Source: Mya arenaria
Taxonomy: Eukaryota; Mollusca; Bivalvia; Myida; Myidae
DNA length: 64,000 bases
Direction of reading: 5' to 3'
Assembly (NCBI RefSeq): GCF_026914265.1
Contig: NC_069123.1
Span: forward strand, 48,740,949 to 48,804,948
Part shown: positions 48,990 to 62,200 of the stretch, one piece after another
Position numbering within the stretch: the stretch's first letter is position 1
How the letters are laid out: the number at the start of each line of letters is the position of its first letter
Notes under the pieces: model-generated
Told to the model about the DNA's origin: nothing
The model's database searches: none
Seen by the model: the letters and a program-made list of their open reading frames with translations, nothing else
Position numbers and translations under genes: made by a program

Positions 48990-49490
48990 ACATGTGCCAT
49001 CTTCGAACGTAGTAGAAGTCCCTTTTTACAGTCATATCAGGTACACGCCTCCTTAACCTCAACATGGGAACTAGTACATTATTTTTTATTTTATTTTTAT
49101 CTTTTTCTGATTCGGGAGCATTTGCTTGTTGTTAAAGGACTGCCTGTGCACTTCGACTAGATAACGTGTCCAATTATGACTTAAAGAGTATTTAAACGCA
49201 AAACGGGATTTGCCACCACAGCTTATTCAGTCAGGCAGTCTTCTGTCAATAGAAGGCTACATAAATGTGAGCGAATTGCTACGGAGCAAAAACACACTGC
49301 ATGAACATCCAATGTTTACGATGTCAACACGAATCTACAGCAAATAATTCAAGTTATAGACGATCAGGTTTTGTTTTGTTTTTGCTAAGAAACGTTTCAT
49401 TTAACGTAAAACATGTGGCACTACACTCTTCCATTTTCAAGTTTTGCTCGTATTAAGGAAGAACGACAGAACCCTTTACTCGGCTTAAAT
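48990..49490. other. AT-rich spacer
   Basis: Nothing recognised. Confidence 0.4.
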
Positions 49491-49492
49491 GT

Positions 49493-49747
49493 TTAACTTG
49501 GCACCACAATGGAAGACGCATTGCAACAATGCATAACAAATTGTTGTGGCTCAAATGATTCTCCGTCGTGAACGGGGTACTTTTTGTGTAAAGTGATATA
49601 TCTGTGGCAGTAATTGCAAAAGTGGTCGTGGGCTCGAGCCTCACCACGCGTATATGTGGCCTCATAACATGGACAGTAGCTGCAGTACCGATTTCTACCG
49701 TTGCCAGGGAACGAACTCGACGCGGCAGGATTCTCAACATTCAGCTT
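49493..49747 (-). CDS. Terminal exon of a small Cys-rich protein
   Basis: The open stretch follows an AG acceptor (GATTGTGACAG at 49749-49748) in phase 0 and ends at TAA 49495-49493: 84 residues. It starts KLNVENPAASSSFPGNGRNR and contains RYCSYCPCYEATYTRGE, HDHFCNYCHRYITLHKKYP and MHCCNASS: eight cysteines, including CSYCPC and CNYC, with several histidines. This could be a disulfide-rich secreted domain or a zinc-binding domain. It has no start ATG of its own, so at least one upstream exon (for instance a signal peptide) is needed. The AA15 LPMO gene lies 590 bp upstream on the same strand; alternative 3' splicing from that gene is possible but unproven. Family not recognised. Confidence 0.5.
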   Translation of the reverse strand, partial: KLNVENPAASSSFPGNGRNRYCSYCPCYEATYTRGEARAHDHFCNYCHRYITLHKKYPVHDGESFEPQQFVMHCCNASSIVVPS

Positions 49748-50333
49748 CTGTCACAATCGAGCTTTAATCATTTAACCACAATGTAAAAGAATTCTTAAAA
49801 GATGTCCGAGATAATTTAACATTTATTGAAATAATCAAATTATAAACATATGCATTGTCTATTCAGGGAATAAAGAGACAACGACGTTTATTTATATGCA
49901 ATATGCACAATTGAATTAATTGAATTACTGGGTCAACAACATGAAGCCCAAAATAGAAATTCATTCATACATACATGCGTGAACAATGGCTTGCGATCAC
50001 AGATTTCTTGTAGATACTAGGCACTAAGGTTACCCTCAATATGTCCCGACAAAGGGGAGCCAGACAATCAAAACAACATTATAGACTAATTATACAGTAA
50101 AATTCTTCACAAACAATCGAGAAAAGCTGAAGAATAATGTACTTGAGTTGTCATCCCTCAAATAGTTTATATAACATCGAAATCCTCGCCCTGTTTTATT
50201 TTTACACATGCATTTCCATTTGTCAGATATGGATCGTTTATTACCTTTGTAAGAACCATGTAAAGACCTTTCAGTATATAATGGACAGGCGTTCATGTCA
50301 CCAGCGCACCAGGAACATATTTAACATCTATAT

Positions 50334-51637
50334 TCAGGTTGTCATTTTTCTTATTAAAAATAAAAGCATGACACCAGCAAAAACAAGTAAGTTAAGGGAT
50401 TTATGAAGATTGGATGCGCTATTATTTTGGCACATACACATACACACTTGGCTGTCCACTCCGTCGAGGCCTTCGAAGAACTTTGCCTCCAAGTCATTAC
50501 CTTGGCTCTGCAGTTTAAGTGGCGGCCGCTTGCACACGCACATACATGGATTCATGCCGTTATTGTTCATCGTCGGCATAAAACTGAAGGTTCCCATGCC
50601 CCTGTGCACTGTTTGTATCTGCTTGTCATTGTCCTTGGGCCATTCTGGCTCTACCTCCGGTCTCGGAGTCCAGTGCCACTTGGGAACTTCCGGTGTCGTG
50701 TTTTCAACATCCTCGTCCTCCTTGTCAGCCGGAAGTGGTTTATGTGCTGGTATTTCTACTTCATATCCTATGGCAATGTCCGCACAGCCATAAAACTGCT
50801 CCTGGTTGCCACACCCTATACAACCACGGCCGGTTTTGGCGTCCGTGCCCCAGCTATTTCCGGCGTTATATTTCCACTGCAGTACACATGCCCGGCACCG
50901 TATATGCGACGGAAGAACCACTTTAAACCGTAGTTTCTGGTACCCATTTTGATTTGGTACAATATATCTGGTGGTCCGCGTGTCCGCCAGGGGAAGCACG
51001 TATTTATCCAAGCACTCCTGTGTGACGGTCTCCTCCGGAAAGTCGTTCGGACACAGCTTGAACTCCATCCAGCCCTTGTGGTTGGCGGTCAGTTCCACGA
51101 CCACCGTGATGGTGTCGCCTGGCTTATATTTCCTGACCACAATGCCGTTTGCGTACTTGCCGGGCGGCTCGGTGGGTCGCGGACCGTTCCAGGGATCCCC
51201 GCAGATGCCACACCGCCCACCATTTTGCTCGTACTGCACCTAAAAACAAAGATATGCATGTGTTGTGTGATACCATTTTTACAGCAATGCCTTGTAAATT
51301 TGTAAATACACTTAAAGCCGGGATTTGTCACAGAAAAGTACAGGTAGGTTACTAAGCTACATGACCGGTATCATTTGGTTTCGTTCCTTGTATAATATCA
51401 AAATAAACGGAGTTGAAGAGAAAAATAATGGGAAAGGGTAACCCTTACCTGGACTCCCCCGCAGTACATCTGGTTGTCGTCATAGTTGGGCGGTGTTTTA
51501 AACCCGTACCGCCACATGGAGGATCGGGAGGGTGGGTCGATTAGCCGGCCGTGGCCCCGTGCGGAGCCAGCCCACAGCACGTGAACCAGCAACCACGTAA
51601 CGACGACGTGACGGGGAACGCCTGATTGCAACGCCAT
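50334..51637 (-). CDS. AA15-family lytic polysaccharide monooxygenase
   Basis: A secreted copper enzyme that oxidatively cleaves chitin or cellulose. Exons 51637-51449 and 51239-50334 join in phase 0 to 364 residues. A signal peptide (VVTWLLVHVLWAGSARG) ends just before His29, the N-terminal copper ligand of HGRLIDPPSRSSMWRYGF. The second ligand is His117 in ELTANHKGW. MYCGGVQ, GGRCGICGDPW, CRACVLQWKYNAGNSWG and GCIGCGNQEQFYGCADIAI are typical of animal AA15 proteins. After the catalytic domain (to about residue 225) come an acidic Pro/Trp-containing linker, a short Cys cluster (CMCVCKRPP) and a second one (CMCMCQNN), then a hydrophobic C-terminal stretch (LNLLVFAGVMLLFLI) that could be a GPI signal or membrane anchor. 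A poly(A) signal is at 50200-50195 on the minus strand. In molluscs such enzymes are linked to digestion or to shell/cuticle matrix remodelling; which applies here is unknown. Confidence 0.93.
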
Positions 51638-51639
51638 TG

Positions 51640-52555
51640 TAATGCTAGAAATAAAAAAGATTAGATCGTGTTCATGTTGAAAACAAACGTTTTAAAAATA
51701 AGTGAATACTAATTAAATGAGCATTTGTTTTAGTTGGACAAAATCTTACAATTTAAATCCGCACTGTGTCGGAGAATCGTATTCACTTTTAATGTCCTAT
51801 ATCCAGACGTCCTTCTCGGTACTATTTCAGTGTGTTCACTATTCCCAGATACACCCTGAACAATTGTGCTCATATCTGGCGACACTTGGAGGCCATCGTC
51901 CGCAATTCCATTGTGGTGTTTTGTTTACTAGTGTTATGATAAATCTTATAAAAAGTAATAAAAACGTCTCAAAGAATGTTTCCCCTACGAGAAAAAACAC
52001 GAGAACATGAGTATTGCCAATGCTTGGTTGTTAGTGAAGCGAACTGGTATTTCACAAATACTTGTAAAACATGATGTCCAAGCGTTCCCGCGGCCCAACG
52101 CGGCCTTGTATTTTTTCACTGACCTCGATCGATCACACGAACGCTTGTTTGATGTGCCGTTACGTTTGACAGCCGTTTATAAATCCACGTTTTTCCTAAT
52201 CATGTACACCTATTTGTCATTTATAGTTCATTACCTGTGCAAATTTCAAAATGACGCCTTCCTCTGTGCACAAAAATAATTTAAACAAAATATACAATCA
52301 CAACTTCTATACTTTGTTTTACAATTAAATATTTCACTAAGGCGGAGAACAAACAGCAGTTTGTGTTTTTTGTTTAACTTGATTGATCGTCGAACAATTA
52401 ATTCATCCTACCATTTCACACAGTTTGACTTCTCATTTATATAAAATGTGAAAAAACTGCATTTTATTGAATGACTTCTCAAACAGGCTTGTTTTGTGAC
52501 TCAATTGAGAGTTTTTGGTTTATTCAGATGATGTATGGTTTTCGTGTGATTGCGA
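51640..52555. other. Upstream region of the LPMO gene
   Basis: AT-rich with no supported exon. Confidence 0.4.
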
Positions 52556-52559
52556 ATGA

Positions 52560-53420
52560 CGATATGATATTAAATACGAACCATTTTCTGGTAATTTCTT
52601 AAGAAATGCATATTTTATAGTCGAAGAATCATACTTTGACCAAGAGAGAACCATTTACTGGTAATATCTTACGAAATGCATATTTTATAGTCGAAAAATT
52701 TTACACAGACCAAGAGCGAACCATTTCTCGTATTTTCTTAAAAAATGCACATTTTATAGTACCAAGAGAGACCAAGAGAGAACCATTTACTGGTAATATC
52801 TTAAGAAAAGCATATTTTATATTCGAAGAATCATACATTGACCAAGAGCGAAACCATTTCTGGTAATATCTTAAGAAATGCATATATTATAGTCGAAGAA
52901 TCATACTTAGACCAAGATCGAACCATTTCTGGTAATATCTTTAGAAAAAACACCATATTTAATAGTTGAGAAATCATACACAGACCAAGAGCGAGCCATA
53001 TCTGGTAATTTCTTTAAAAAAATGCGTATTTTAAAATAACAAAAATCATACATAGACCAAGATCGAACCATTTCTGGTAATTTCTAAAGAAATCAATATT
53101 TCATATTTGAAGAATCATACATCGACCAAGAGCGAATCATTTCTTCTTTTCTTTTTTTTTTAAACCCATATTTTAAAGTCGAAGAATTATTCATAGACCA
53201 AGAGCGAATCATTTCTGGTAGTTTCTTAAAAAATGCACATTTTATAGTCGAAAAATCTTACACAGACAAAAAGATAACCATTTCTGGTGTTTTCTTAAAA
53301 AATGCATGATAATATTTTAAAGTCGAAGAATTATACATAGACCAGACCAAAAGCGAACCATTTCTTGTAATTCATTAAGAAATGTATAGTGTAAAGTAGA
53401 AGAATCATACAGAGACCAAG
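52560..53420. repeat. ~70-bp diverged tandem repeat, about 12 copies
   Basis: The unit is approximately gaccaagagcgaaccatttc, tggtaatatcttaagaaatg, catattttatagtcgaagaa, tcatacata. Copies vary in length through T/A-run changes. It is non-coding. Confidence 0.85.
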
Positions 53421-54020
53421 AGCGGGAAGGGCCCCATGAGAAAAACAAACGGAACCTTAGGTGGAAACACACACAGACAAACATCAATGAAACAAACAAG
53501 ACCTGATTTAAAAACTAATATTAAAGTAAGGATTTCATTGACCAGTCTTGTGACCATTACGTGTCCGCCATCCCATAGCACCGTTTCATTTTTCTGAACA
53601 CACTAAAACAGAATGAATTTATTAAAAGTATAAAGGCCGTTAGAAGCTTGAGCCGAAAGTATCCATGATAAATGTGGTATGTCAAGTCCCTCATTAGTCC
53701 TCTTAGTGGCTGGACATTTTAACGTCTTCTATCACCTCTGACCCGAGGTTTTAATATTCGATTATAAATAATGTGGCGCCGGTGGTATGAAACTTAAATG
53801 CTATACTGAGTACATAGTACTTGTAAATACAATTTGCAGGACCAAAGTAGCAATTTTCTGCGCTTTTTCAGTTGCATTGCTCACTCGGTGAAATATTTGC
53901 GACTGAAACACACAATTGTCCTCTAAACATTACACCTACATAGAACCTTAACCCAGAAACAGAACAATTCCATCCACTTCAGCTGCAAAAGCAGACATAA
54001 ACAATGGTAACAACTATACA
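53421..54020. other. Unique spacer
   Basis: Nothing recognised. Confidence 0.4.
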
Positions 54021-54024
54021 AACG

Positions 54025-54480
54025 CCATAGCACGGGTACATGTTGCGTGGTTATATAACCGCCAACGCCGTAGCTCGGGTACGTGTGTCGCGGTGTATAA
54101 CCGCCAACGCCATAGCACGGCTACGTGTGGCGCGGTTTATAACCACCAACGCCATAGCACGGGTACATGTGGCGCGGTTTATAACCACCAACGCCATAGC
54201 ACGGCTACGTGTGGCGCGGTTTATAACCACCAACGCCATAGCTCGGGTACGTGTGTCGCGGTGTATAACCGCCAACGCCATGGCACGGGTACGTGTGTCG
54301 CGGTGTATAACCGCCAACGCCGTAGCTCGGGTACGTGTGTCGCGGTGTAAAACCGCCAACGTCATAGCACGGGTACGTGTGGCGCGGTTTATAACCACCA
54401 ACGCCATAGCACGGGTACATGTGGCGCGGTTTATCCAACGTCATAGAACGGGTACATGTGGCGTGGTTTATAACCGCACG
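54025..54480. repeat. 42-bp minisatellite, about 11 copies
   Basis: The unit is caccaacgccatagcacggg, tacatgtggcgcggtttata, ac. The GC-rich unit contrasts with AT-rich flanks. The length is a multiple of three, so both strands stay open, but nothing suggests translation. Confidence 0.95.
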
Positions 54481-54489
54481 GGAACGCGT

Positions 54490-57230
54490 GGTGTGGTAAA
54501 TAAACGTTTGCTATCTCACCCCTTTGTTTTCAGCAACCTTCCGACCACCCCGATACAGACACAATTTCGCCTCATCAACATCGGTAAGAACTACACCACG
54601 CCATAGTTTTATATAAAAAGGCATGATCTCTAAATTTCGATACTTCCGAAAGTCCAGTGGTTTCTCTATAGAAAAAAACCTGTTATAAGACAAAACTATA
54701 TTACTTACCAAAACTTAAAAAGCGTCATTGTAAAGATATAAATATTCAATATTTAAAATAAGAAACACACCAAATAAATACATTATGTTGTTAACAATTG
54801 ACATTTAAACTAAACGATTTGGTAAATATGTGGTGGTTGGGTTGTGGATCCGGGTTGTGGTGTAGCAAAAGCATGCAATAGGTACCGGCGAAGCGGCGAA
54901 GGTGGATACAACGTATACGTATCGCGCATTTGGGGAAAATACTAAGCTACGCGTCTCATGTTCAACAAAAAATCTCAGAGTTTCTGCGACGGCGACAACT
55001 TACATACCCTATTTGTTTGGTCATGTTCTTCATTATTTTGGAGGAATAGAAAGCACTTCTCTACCGTGACATGTCTGTGTAATGAAATCAGCAGGGCCTT
55101 ACGGTTCCATTATTAGACGTTACAGGGGGCGTAACATAGGGGCGTTAGCTTTATACTTGCACCCCTCCTTCGACACGAAATTTATTTGGATTAAAATGTC
55201 GGCCCGGGGTTTGGGGGTACACTCTCAAAACAGTTTTACATTTTTTAGGCCGAAATGGTGCATTCTGGGCCTATTTTATTAAAAGTTTGTCCCATATTGA
55301 AATTATAAGTAAACTTTGACGATCTTAGAGGGGGCGCGCGCCTGGTGCGCCCATTGATCCGTTAGTGATCAGTCGTTGGTAAATCATCGACTTATTAAAT
55401 TGCACGTACGTTTGACAGGTACGTTCACATGAGTACTGCTTGCACTGTTCAATAATAATCACTTAATGTGACAATTAATGATCGATTATATGTAACGATG
55501 AGCTGTCACTCTGTCCGCTGACATATTCTATTATTTAACAACCATACATCATACACGACAACTACAAAATCACAACGGTGGTTTCCAACAGCCTAACAAT
55601 GCATGCATGTTTTATTTCTATTTCGAAATTAAATTTATAATGATGAGTCAAATTCGAATGATGCCTAAAGCAACGCCCCCACACATAGCGCACTTCATCT
55701 AATCTCAAATAATGTATATTGTGATGGTTAGTCAGGACACATACATCCATAATGAATGTATTTGTATCTTCATCTACAGGTCTTCCTATGGTTAACTGTG
55801 GTTAAATCCGCATTCTTTTAATTGTATTAGCTAACTATTAAGTTTACAACCAAATAATCTTAACGTTAAATCCGGTTTAGAAGAAGTAAAGATTCGATTT
55901 TGATTGACTAAAAAGTATTTTTTTTTAAATAAAAGGAAATAACTACTGGATGTTCTCCTCCCGTTGAAACAGCTAAATCAATACCTTAAATAATAAAGTA
56001 TTCGTTTTTTAATAACACATACTTAATTAAATAACATGAAACTGTTAGAACATGTACGTAAAAGATCTCGTAGTTATCCATGATGGAGATGACATTTTAG
56101 CATTTATGCGAAAATAATTAAACATACTTATTCTAGGAGTATATTCCTTTTTTAAAACTAAAGAAATTTATCGTCACATAATCCGCAAAACAAACAATAC
56201 ACCTCATGTGTGCTTTACGTTTAACGGCTGCACTGAAATTAAACGTTAACGTTTATAACTTCACGATGTTTTCCGAAAATTAGCGACAAAAGATAGCATC
56301 TTTTTGATTGGTTGTTTGTACAAACGATGTTTTTCGTGTGTTTCCGTATCAGCTGTAACTAACGACCGTAACCCACTTTCCGTCGACACGCTTGTGACAT
56401 GGAAGTTAAACGTTTATTTGCGCGTTGACTAATCGCTGGTCACCTGTAAGTGTAGGGATAAGCCCAGGGTGGTGTTAACATTGTGTAATACACTTTTCAC
56501 TGTGACCTGTTCATCAATTTCACATGTCCCACACCCCCGGGGAACACACTTCAGAAATATATTAGCACGGATTGTAGAACATTGAAGTAACACCCATACT
56601 AATGCACTTCATGTTGCCTCCAAGACACGACTTTTTATACTTTATCACCACCATTTAACATGAACAAAGACATTAGATTAATGCAGACAAAGAAGTTCAC
56701 CCTCGCCTGACTTACAACAGCTTAACATTAATTTCAACGGACTCAAATCATATTATAGTATACACTATTTGTTCACATACATTACAAACCTAAGGCAAAA
56801 GAAAAGAAGAAACACAATCTATGTCACGCACATATATCACAGGCTTTATTATTTCAAAGCTTTAAATAACAAATAACACTCAAAAACATATACGTGGTAC
56901 ATGATCCTATCAAGAGTACATGTACATAACAAGGCAGTCCAAAGGACGGCTATATCCCCCGCCATTGTTTTTTAGTATATTTTGTTTTTCTCGCAAACTG
57001 ACTGGTACGTTGAATCTGACCAAAATTGTACACAACCACTGGTCAAGAGTGGGAATATGATTGGTAACCTAAATATTCTTGGATATATAAACATATTACA
57101 AAAGGATATTTGTTAAAGTTATTCATATTGTGTATAGTGTAGGTAAGATCAATGTCAAGGTTATTTTGGCTAAAAAAAGAAGGAAAATGAGTCTTTGATT
57201 TATAACATCGATGTAATAGCAAGCCTTATC
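54490..57230. other. AT-rich stretch, no gene seen
   Basis: A patch at about 55100-55350 (gggggcgtaacataggggcg, and a terminal cctggtgcgcccattgatcc) looks like a dispersed repeat and shares style with the patch at 26.4 kb. No other feature. Confidence 0.4.
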
Positions 57231-57750
57231 AAGGTGACTGCACATCTTCTCAATGAAGACAACATTTGTACCAAGTAATATGGTAATCCATCAATGCATA
57301 AGTAAGTTATAGCGCGGACACCAGTATGTGTACTCGGACCTTTAAATGTCTTGTGTGACCTTGACCTTTTAGGTATGGACCTGGGTCAAGGTCACTGCAC
57401 ATCGTCTCAATGAGGACAACATTTGTACCAAGTAATATGGTAATCCATCAATGCATAAGTAAGTAATAGCTCGGACACGAGTACATTTGTATGTGTACTC
57501 ACATACTCGGACCTTTAAATGTCTTGTGTGACCTTGACCTTTTAGGTATGGACCTGGGTCAAGGTCACTGCACATCGTCTCAATGAAGACAACATTTGTA
57601 CCAAGTAATATGGTAATCCATCAATGCATAAGTAAGTTATAGCTCGGACACGAAATGTTACGAACAGACAGACAGGCAGACGGACGGACAGACGGACTGA
57701 CTGACGGACGAAGAGCATTCCTATAATCCCCTCCCCACTCAGAGGCGGGG
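57230..57750. repeat. Bivalve dispersed repeat with internal triplication
   Basis: A module 'ctgcacatcgtctcaatgaa ... gtaatatggtaatccatcaa ... gtgaccttgaccttttaggt' occurs three times (about 57238, 57393 and 57568), followed by a 'gacagacaggcagacggacg' run and 'cccctccccactcagaggcg'. It is the inverted, better preserved relative of the repeats at 3.6 and 15.2 kb. Confidence 0.75.
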
Positions 57751-58830
57751 GATTAATAAGAGGATACACTGACATAACATCGAACAGTGTTAGGTTTGAT
57801 TTTAAATAAGCAATACAATTATGCATGATATGGTTACATGTAAGTTTTTAATACTATCTATTTGCTAAGTATATTCTGTACTTTTTAAACAAAAGTTCAC
57901 ACAATTTCATCAAGTCAATGTGTGACTTGATATATACAAGTTCCAATGATCACAATGTCACTTGTGTTGACTATAATACAGATATGAGTCTCACATTGAT
58001 TTTAAGCAGGATACAGTACTGTGCATAGCTTAGTTACAACTATGATTTCTGAGAAAAGTTTTCTTTGAACTGTTATGGCGCCATAGATGTACAAAAAAGT
58101 AACAATACTTATGTAAAACAACACTATCTCTGTTCTGAATGTAGACTTAATGAGTTCTAGCCTTTCTTATACATGTATCAGTCACAACGCCTACATACCT
58201 TGTAGTTTAAAGTAAGGGTACATACAAGAACATACATGTAAATTCAGAAAATCATGTATATATTTGTTTAACACACAACTTCAGGATTCAAACACATTAA
58301 AAAACATTTCTTTTTGGTCAACAACAGACTGTAGCACTTGGAAACTACCAGAATCAAAAATCCTCCAAACATTTTCATATAAAATATAAACAAATCTTCA
58401 TACAATCTTAACAAGATTAACCATAAGGTTTACAAAATCCACAACATGGCAAATAACAATACAACATAACAATACAACATAACAGTACAATAACATCAAT
58501 AACTGGACGTGGGGGTTGTCCTTATTTTTACATGAGAATAAATGATTAATTTACCAAGGGGATAATTCAATGATTAATCTCATCAATTTACTAATAATAG
58601 CAATTTTATAGTATTTAACAGAAATGCTTCATCACAACGCCGTCAACTAAGCCGCTCTATCGCACACTGTAGGCATTTGTAATCACAATAATACGCCACA
58701 ACATAAAATATTTAAAGTTTATACATTATATAAACAGTTACATGTGTAAGGTAGGTGACATAATGAGATTTTGAAACACTAATTTCGAATATTTTCTTTC
58801 ATGTAAATAGTGCTAAGAAAGGAAAAGCTG
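57751..58830. other. Downstream flank of the ZZEF1-like gene
   Basis: AT-rich; may include distal 3' UTR. No feature recognised. Confidence 0.4.
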
Positions 58831-58835
58831 ACTGT

Positions 58836-59012
58836 ACAGTTCCATCTCTCTGTACACACGTACATCTATCCCACATACACAGTTAAATAACTCTGTACAC
58901 ATATACATATTTCCCACATACACAGTTACATCTCTCTGTACACACGTACATCTATCCCACACACACAGTTACATCTCTCTGTACACATAAACATCTATCC
59001 CACATACACATG
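58836..59012. repeat. ~43-bp tandem repeat, four copies
   Basis: The unit is acagttacatctctctgtac plus acacgtacatctatcccaca and a few further bases. It probably lies within the 3' UTR of the ZZEF1-like transcript. Confidence 0.8.
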
Positions 59013-59228
59013 AAGGTTATACAATTTGATTTTCAAACAAATGAGGCTCTTGTCCATCTTGACAAAGTACATGTTCACACATTTTTGTATTCAGTGTCCA
59101 AAAACTAAAGGCCCACTGAAAAATTGTTCTCTACAAACGTTTTAGTTTGTTATTTTTCACACACTAGAGTTTCTCCATTCTCCACCCACTACAGTTTCTC
59201 CATTCTCCACACACTACAGTTCCTATAA

Positions 59229-62200
59229 TCACTTTGCCTTTGCCTGTGTGGTCTGTTCCTGTGACTTGCGTTTGAGGCATTTGGTGGCAAGGTTCTTGTA
59301 GCCAATCATCACACTCACAGCAGCTATCTGCTTGATACCCTGTAAACATTCACCAACAGCTTAAGATAGCATGTTCATAGTTTAGTGATAACTGGATTAT
59401 TATTTGACAATTTTGAATCATATGTTCTTCCCTCTCTGTACTTGTTCAAGTATTTTCATTAACTGAATTTTCAATTTAAGTAATTCTGAGTACCGTAAGA
59501 CTACCACTGAACCTACAGACAAGGCAAAGATCACGTCGACGACTGAACCTACTGACAAGGCAAGGTTCACCTCGACCACTGAACCTACGGACAAGGCAAG
59601 GTTCACGTCGACCACTGATCCTACAGACAAGGCAAGGTTCGCGTCAACCACTGAACCTACAGACGAGGCAAGGTTCACGTCGACCACTGAACCTACAGAC
59701 AAGGCAAGGTTCACGTCCACCACTGAACCTACTGACAAGGCAAGGTTCACGTTGACCACTGAAACTACAGACAAGGCAAGGTTAACGTCGACCACGGATC
59801 CTACGGACAAGGCAAGGTTCACGTCGACCACTGATCCTACGGACAAGGCAAGGTTCACGTCGACCACTGAACCTACAGACAAGGCAAGGTTCACGTCGAC
59901 CACTGATCCTACAGACAAGGCAAGGTTCACATTGACCACTGATCCTACAGACAAGGCAAGGTTCACGTTGACCACTGAACCTTCAGACAAGGCAAGGTTC
60001 ACGTTGACCACTGATCCTACAGACAAGGCAAGGTTCACGTTGACCACTGATCCTACAGACAAGGCAAGGTTCATGTTGACCACTGATCCTACTGACAAGG
60101 CAAGGTTCATGTTGACCACTGAACCTTCAGACAAGGCAAGGTTCACATTGACCACTGAAGCTAAGGACAAGGCAAGGTTCACATCCACCATTAAACCTAC
60201 GGACAAGGCAAGGTTCACGTCGACCACTGAAACTACAGACAAGGCAAGGTTCACGTCGACCACTGAAACTACAGACAAGGCAAGGTTCACGTTGTCCACT
60301 GAATCTTCAGACAAGGCAAGGTTCACATTGACCACTGATCCTACAGACAAGGCAAGGTTCACGTCGACCACTGATCCTACAGACAAGGCAAGGTTCACGT
60401 TGACCACTGAAACTACAGACAAGGCAAGGTTCACGTTGACCACTGAAACTACAGACAAGGCAAGGTTCACGTTGACCACTGAAACTACAGACAAGGCAAG
60501 GTTCACGTCGACCACTGATCCTACAGACAAGGCAAGGTTGACATCGACCAATGAAACTACAGACAAGGCAAGGTTCACGTTGACCACTGACCCTACAGAC
60601 AAGGCAAGGTTCACGTCGACCACTGAAACTACAGACAAGGCAAGGTTCACGTTGACCACTGATCCTACAGACAAGGCAAGGTTCACGTTGACCACTGAAA
60701 CTACAGACAAGGCAAGGTTCACGTTGACCATTGAAACTACAGACAAGGCAAGGTTCACGTTGACCACTGATCCTACAGACAAGGCAAGGTTCACGTCGAC
60801 CACTGATCCTACAGACAAGGCAAGGTTCACGTCGACCACTGAAACTACAGACAAGGCAAGGTTCACGTTGACCACTGAAACTACAGACAAGGCAAGGTTC
60901 ACGTTGACCACTGATCCTACTGACAAGGCAAGGTTCACATTGACCACTGAACCTTCAGACAAGGCAAGGTTCACATTGACCACTGAAGCTAAGGACAAGG
61001 CAAGGTTCACATCCACCACTAAACCTACGGACAAGGCAAGGTTCACGTCGACCACTGAAACTACAGACAAGGCAAGGTTCACGTCGACCACTGAAACTAC
61101 AGACAAGGCAAGGTTCACGTCGACCACTGAACCTACAGACAAGGCAAGGTTCACGTTGACCACTGATCCTATGGACAAGGCAAGGTTCACATTGACCACT
61201 GATCCTACAGACAAGGCAAGGTTCACGTCGACCACTGAACCTACGGACAAGGCAAGGTTCACGTCGACCACTGAAACTACAGACAAGGCAAGGTTCACGT
61301 CGACCACTGAAACTACAGACAAAACAAGGTTCACGTTGACCACTGAAACTACAGACAAGGCAAGGTTCACGTTGACCACTGATCCTACAGACAAGGCAAG
61401 GTTCACGTCGACCACTGATACTACAGACAAGGCAAGGTTCACGTCGACCACTGAAACTACAGACAAGGCAAGGTTCACGTTGACCACTGATCCTACGGAC
61501 AAGGCAAGGTTCACGTTGACCACTGATCCTACAGACAAGGCAAGGTTCACGTTGACCACTGATCCTACAGACAAGGCAAGGTTCACGTTGACCACTGAAC
61601 CTTCAGACAAGGCAAGGTTCACGTTGACCACTGATCCTACGGACAAGGCAAGGTTCACGTCGACCACTGATCCTACGGACAAGGCAAGGTTCACGTTGAC
61701 CACTGATCCTACGGACAAGGCAAGGTTCACATCGACCACTGATCCTACGGACAAGGCAAGGTTCACGTCGACCACTGATCCTACGGACAAGGCAAGGTTC
61801 ACGTTGACCACTGAACCTACAGACAAGGCAAGGTTCACGTTGACCACTGATCCTACGGACAAGGCAAGGTTCACATCGACCACTGATCCTACAGACAAGG
61901 CAAGGTTCACGTCAACCACTGAAGCTACAGACAAGGCGAGGGTCATTCTGAACACTGAACCTACAGACAAGACGAGATATAATTTACATGTATTAAAAAT
62001 CCATATAGTTTTACAGTGCTTGCAAAAATAGTACATTGTGTTTACTATTTAGAATGAGAGCAAGTAAATGAGAATGGGTACAGTAAGTGTGGTGTACCTG
62101 TTCAATGACATTCCTTATCTCGCCCATGTCTTGCATCATCACCAGGAAATCGTCCACAATGTTCCACTCCTAAAATACATCCACATGGACTTAGAGAGGT

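Noticed and set aside
48397-49160. Pro/Thr-rich and Gly/Ser-rich frames of 190-248 codons
   Set aside because: They arise from the 33-bp minisatellite, open in most frames; no signal peptide, exon or domain flanks it.
49590-49700. tRNA/SINE-like stretch with ctcgagcctcacc
   Set aside because: It overlaps the Cys-rich exon on the other strand and has no matching A box.
54040-54606. 188-codon plus-strand and 118-codon minus-strand frames
   Set aside because: They are readings of the 42-bp minisatellite.
59418-62036. 872-codon minus-strand and 759-codon plus-strand frames
   Set aside because: Both are readings of the 36-bp minisatellite; the array is inside a spliced intron and shows no codon-level constraint.
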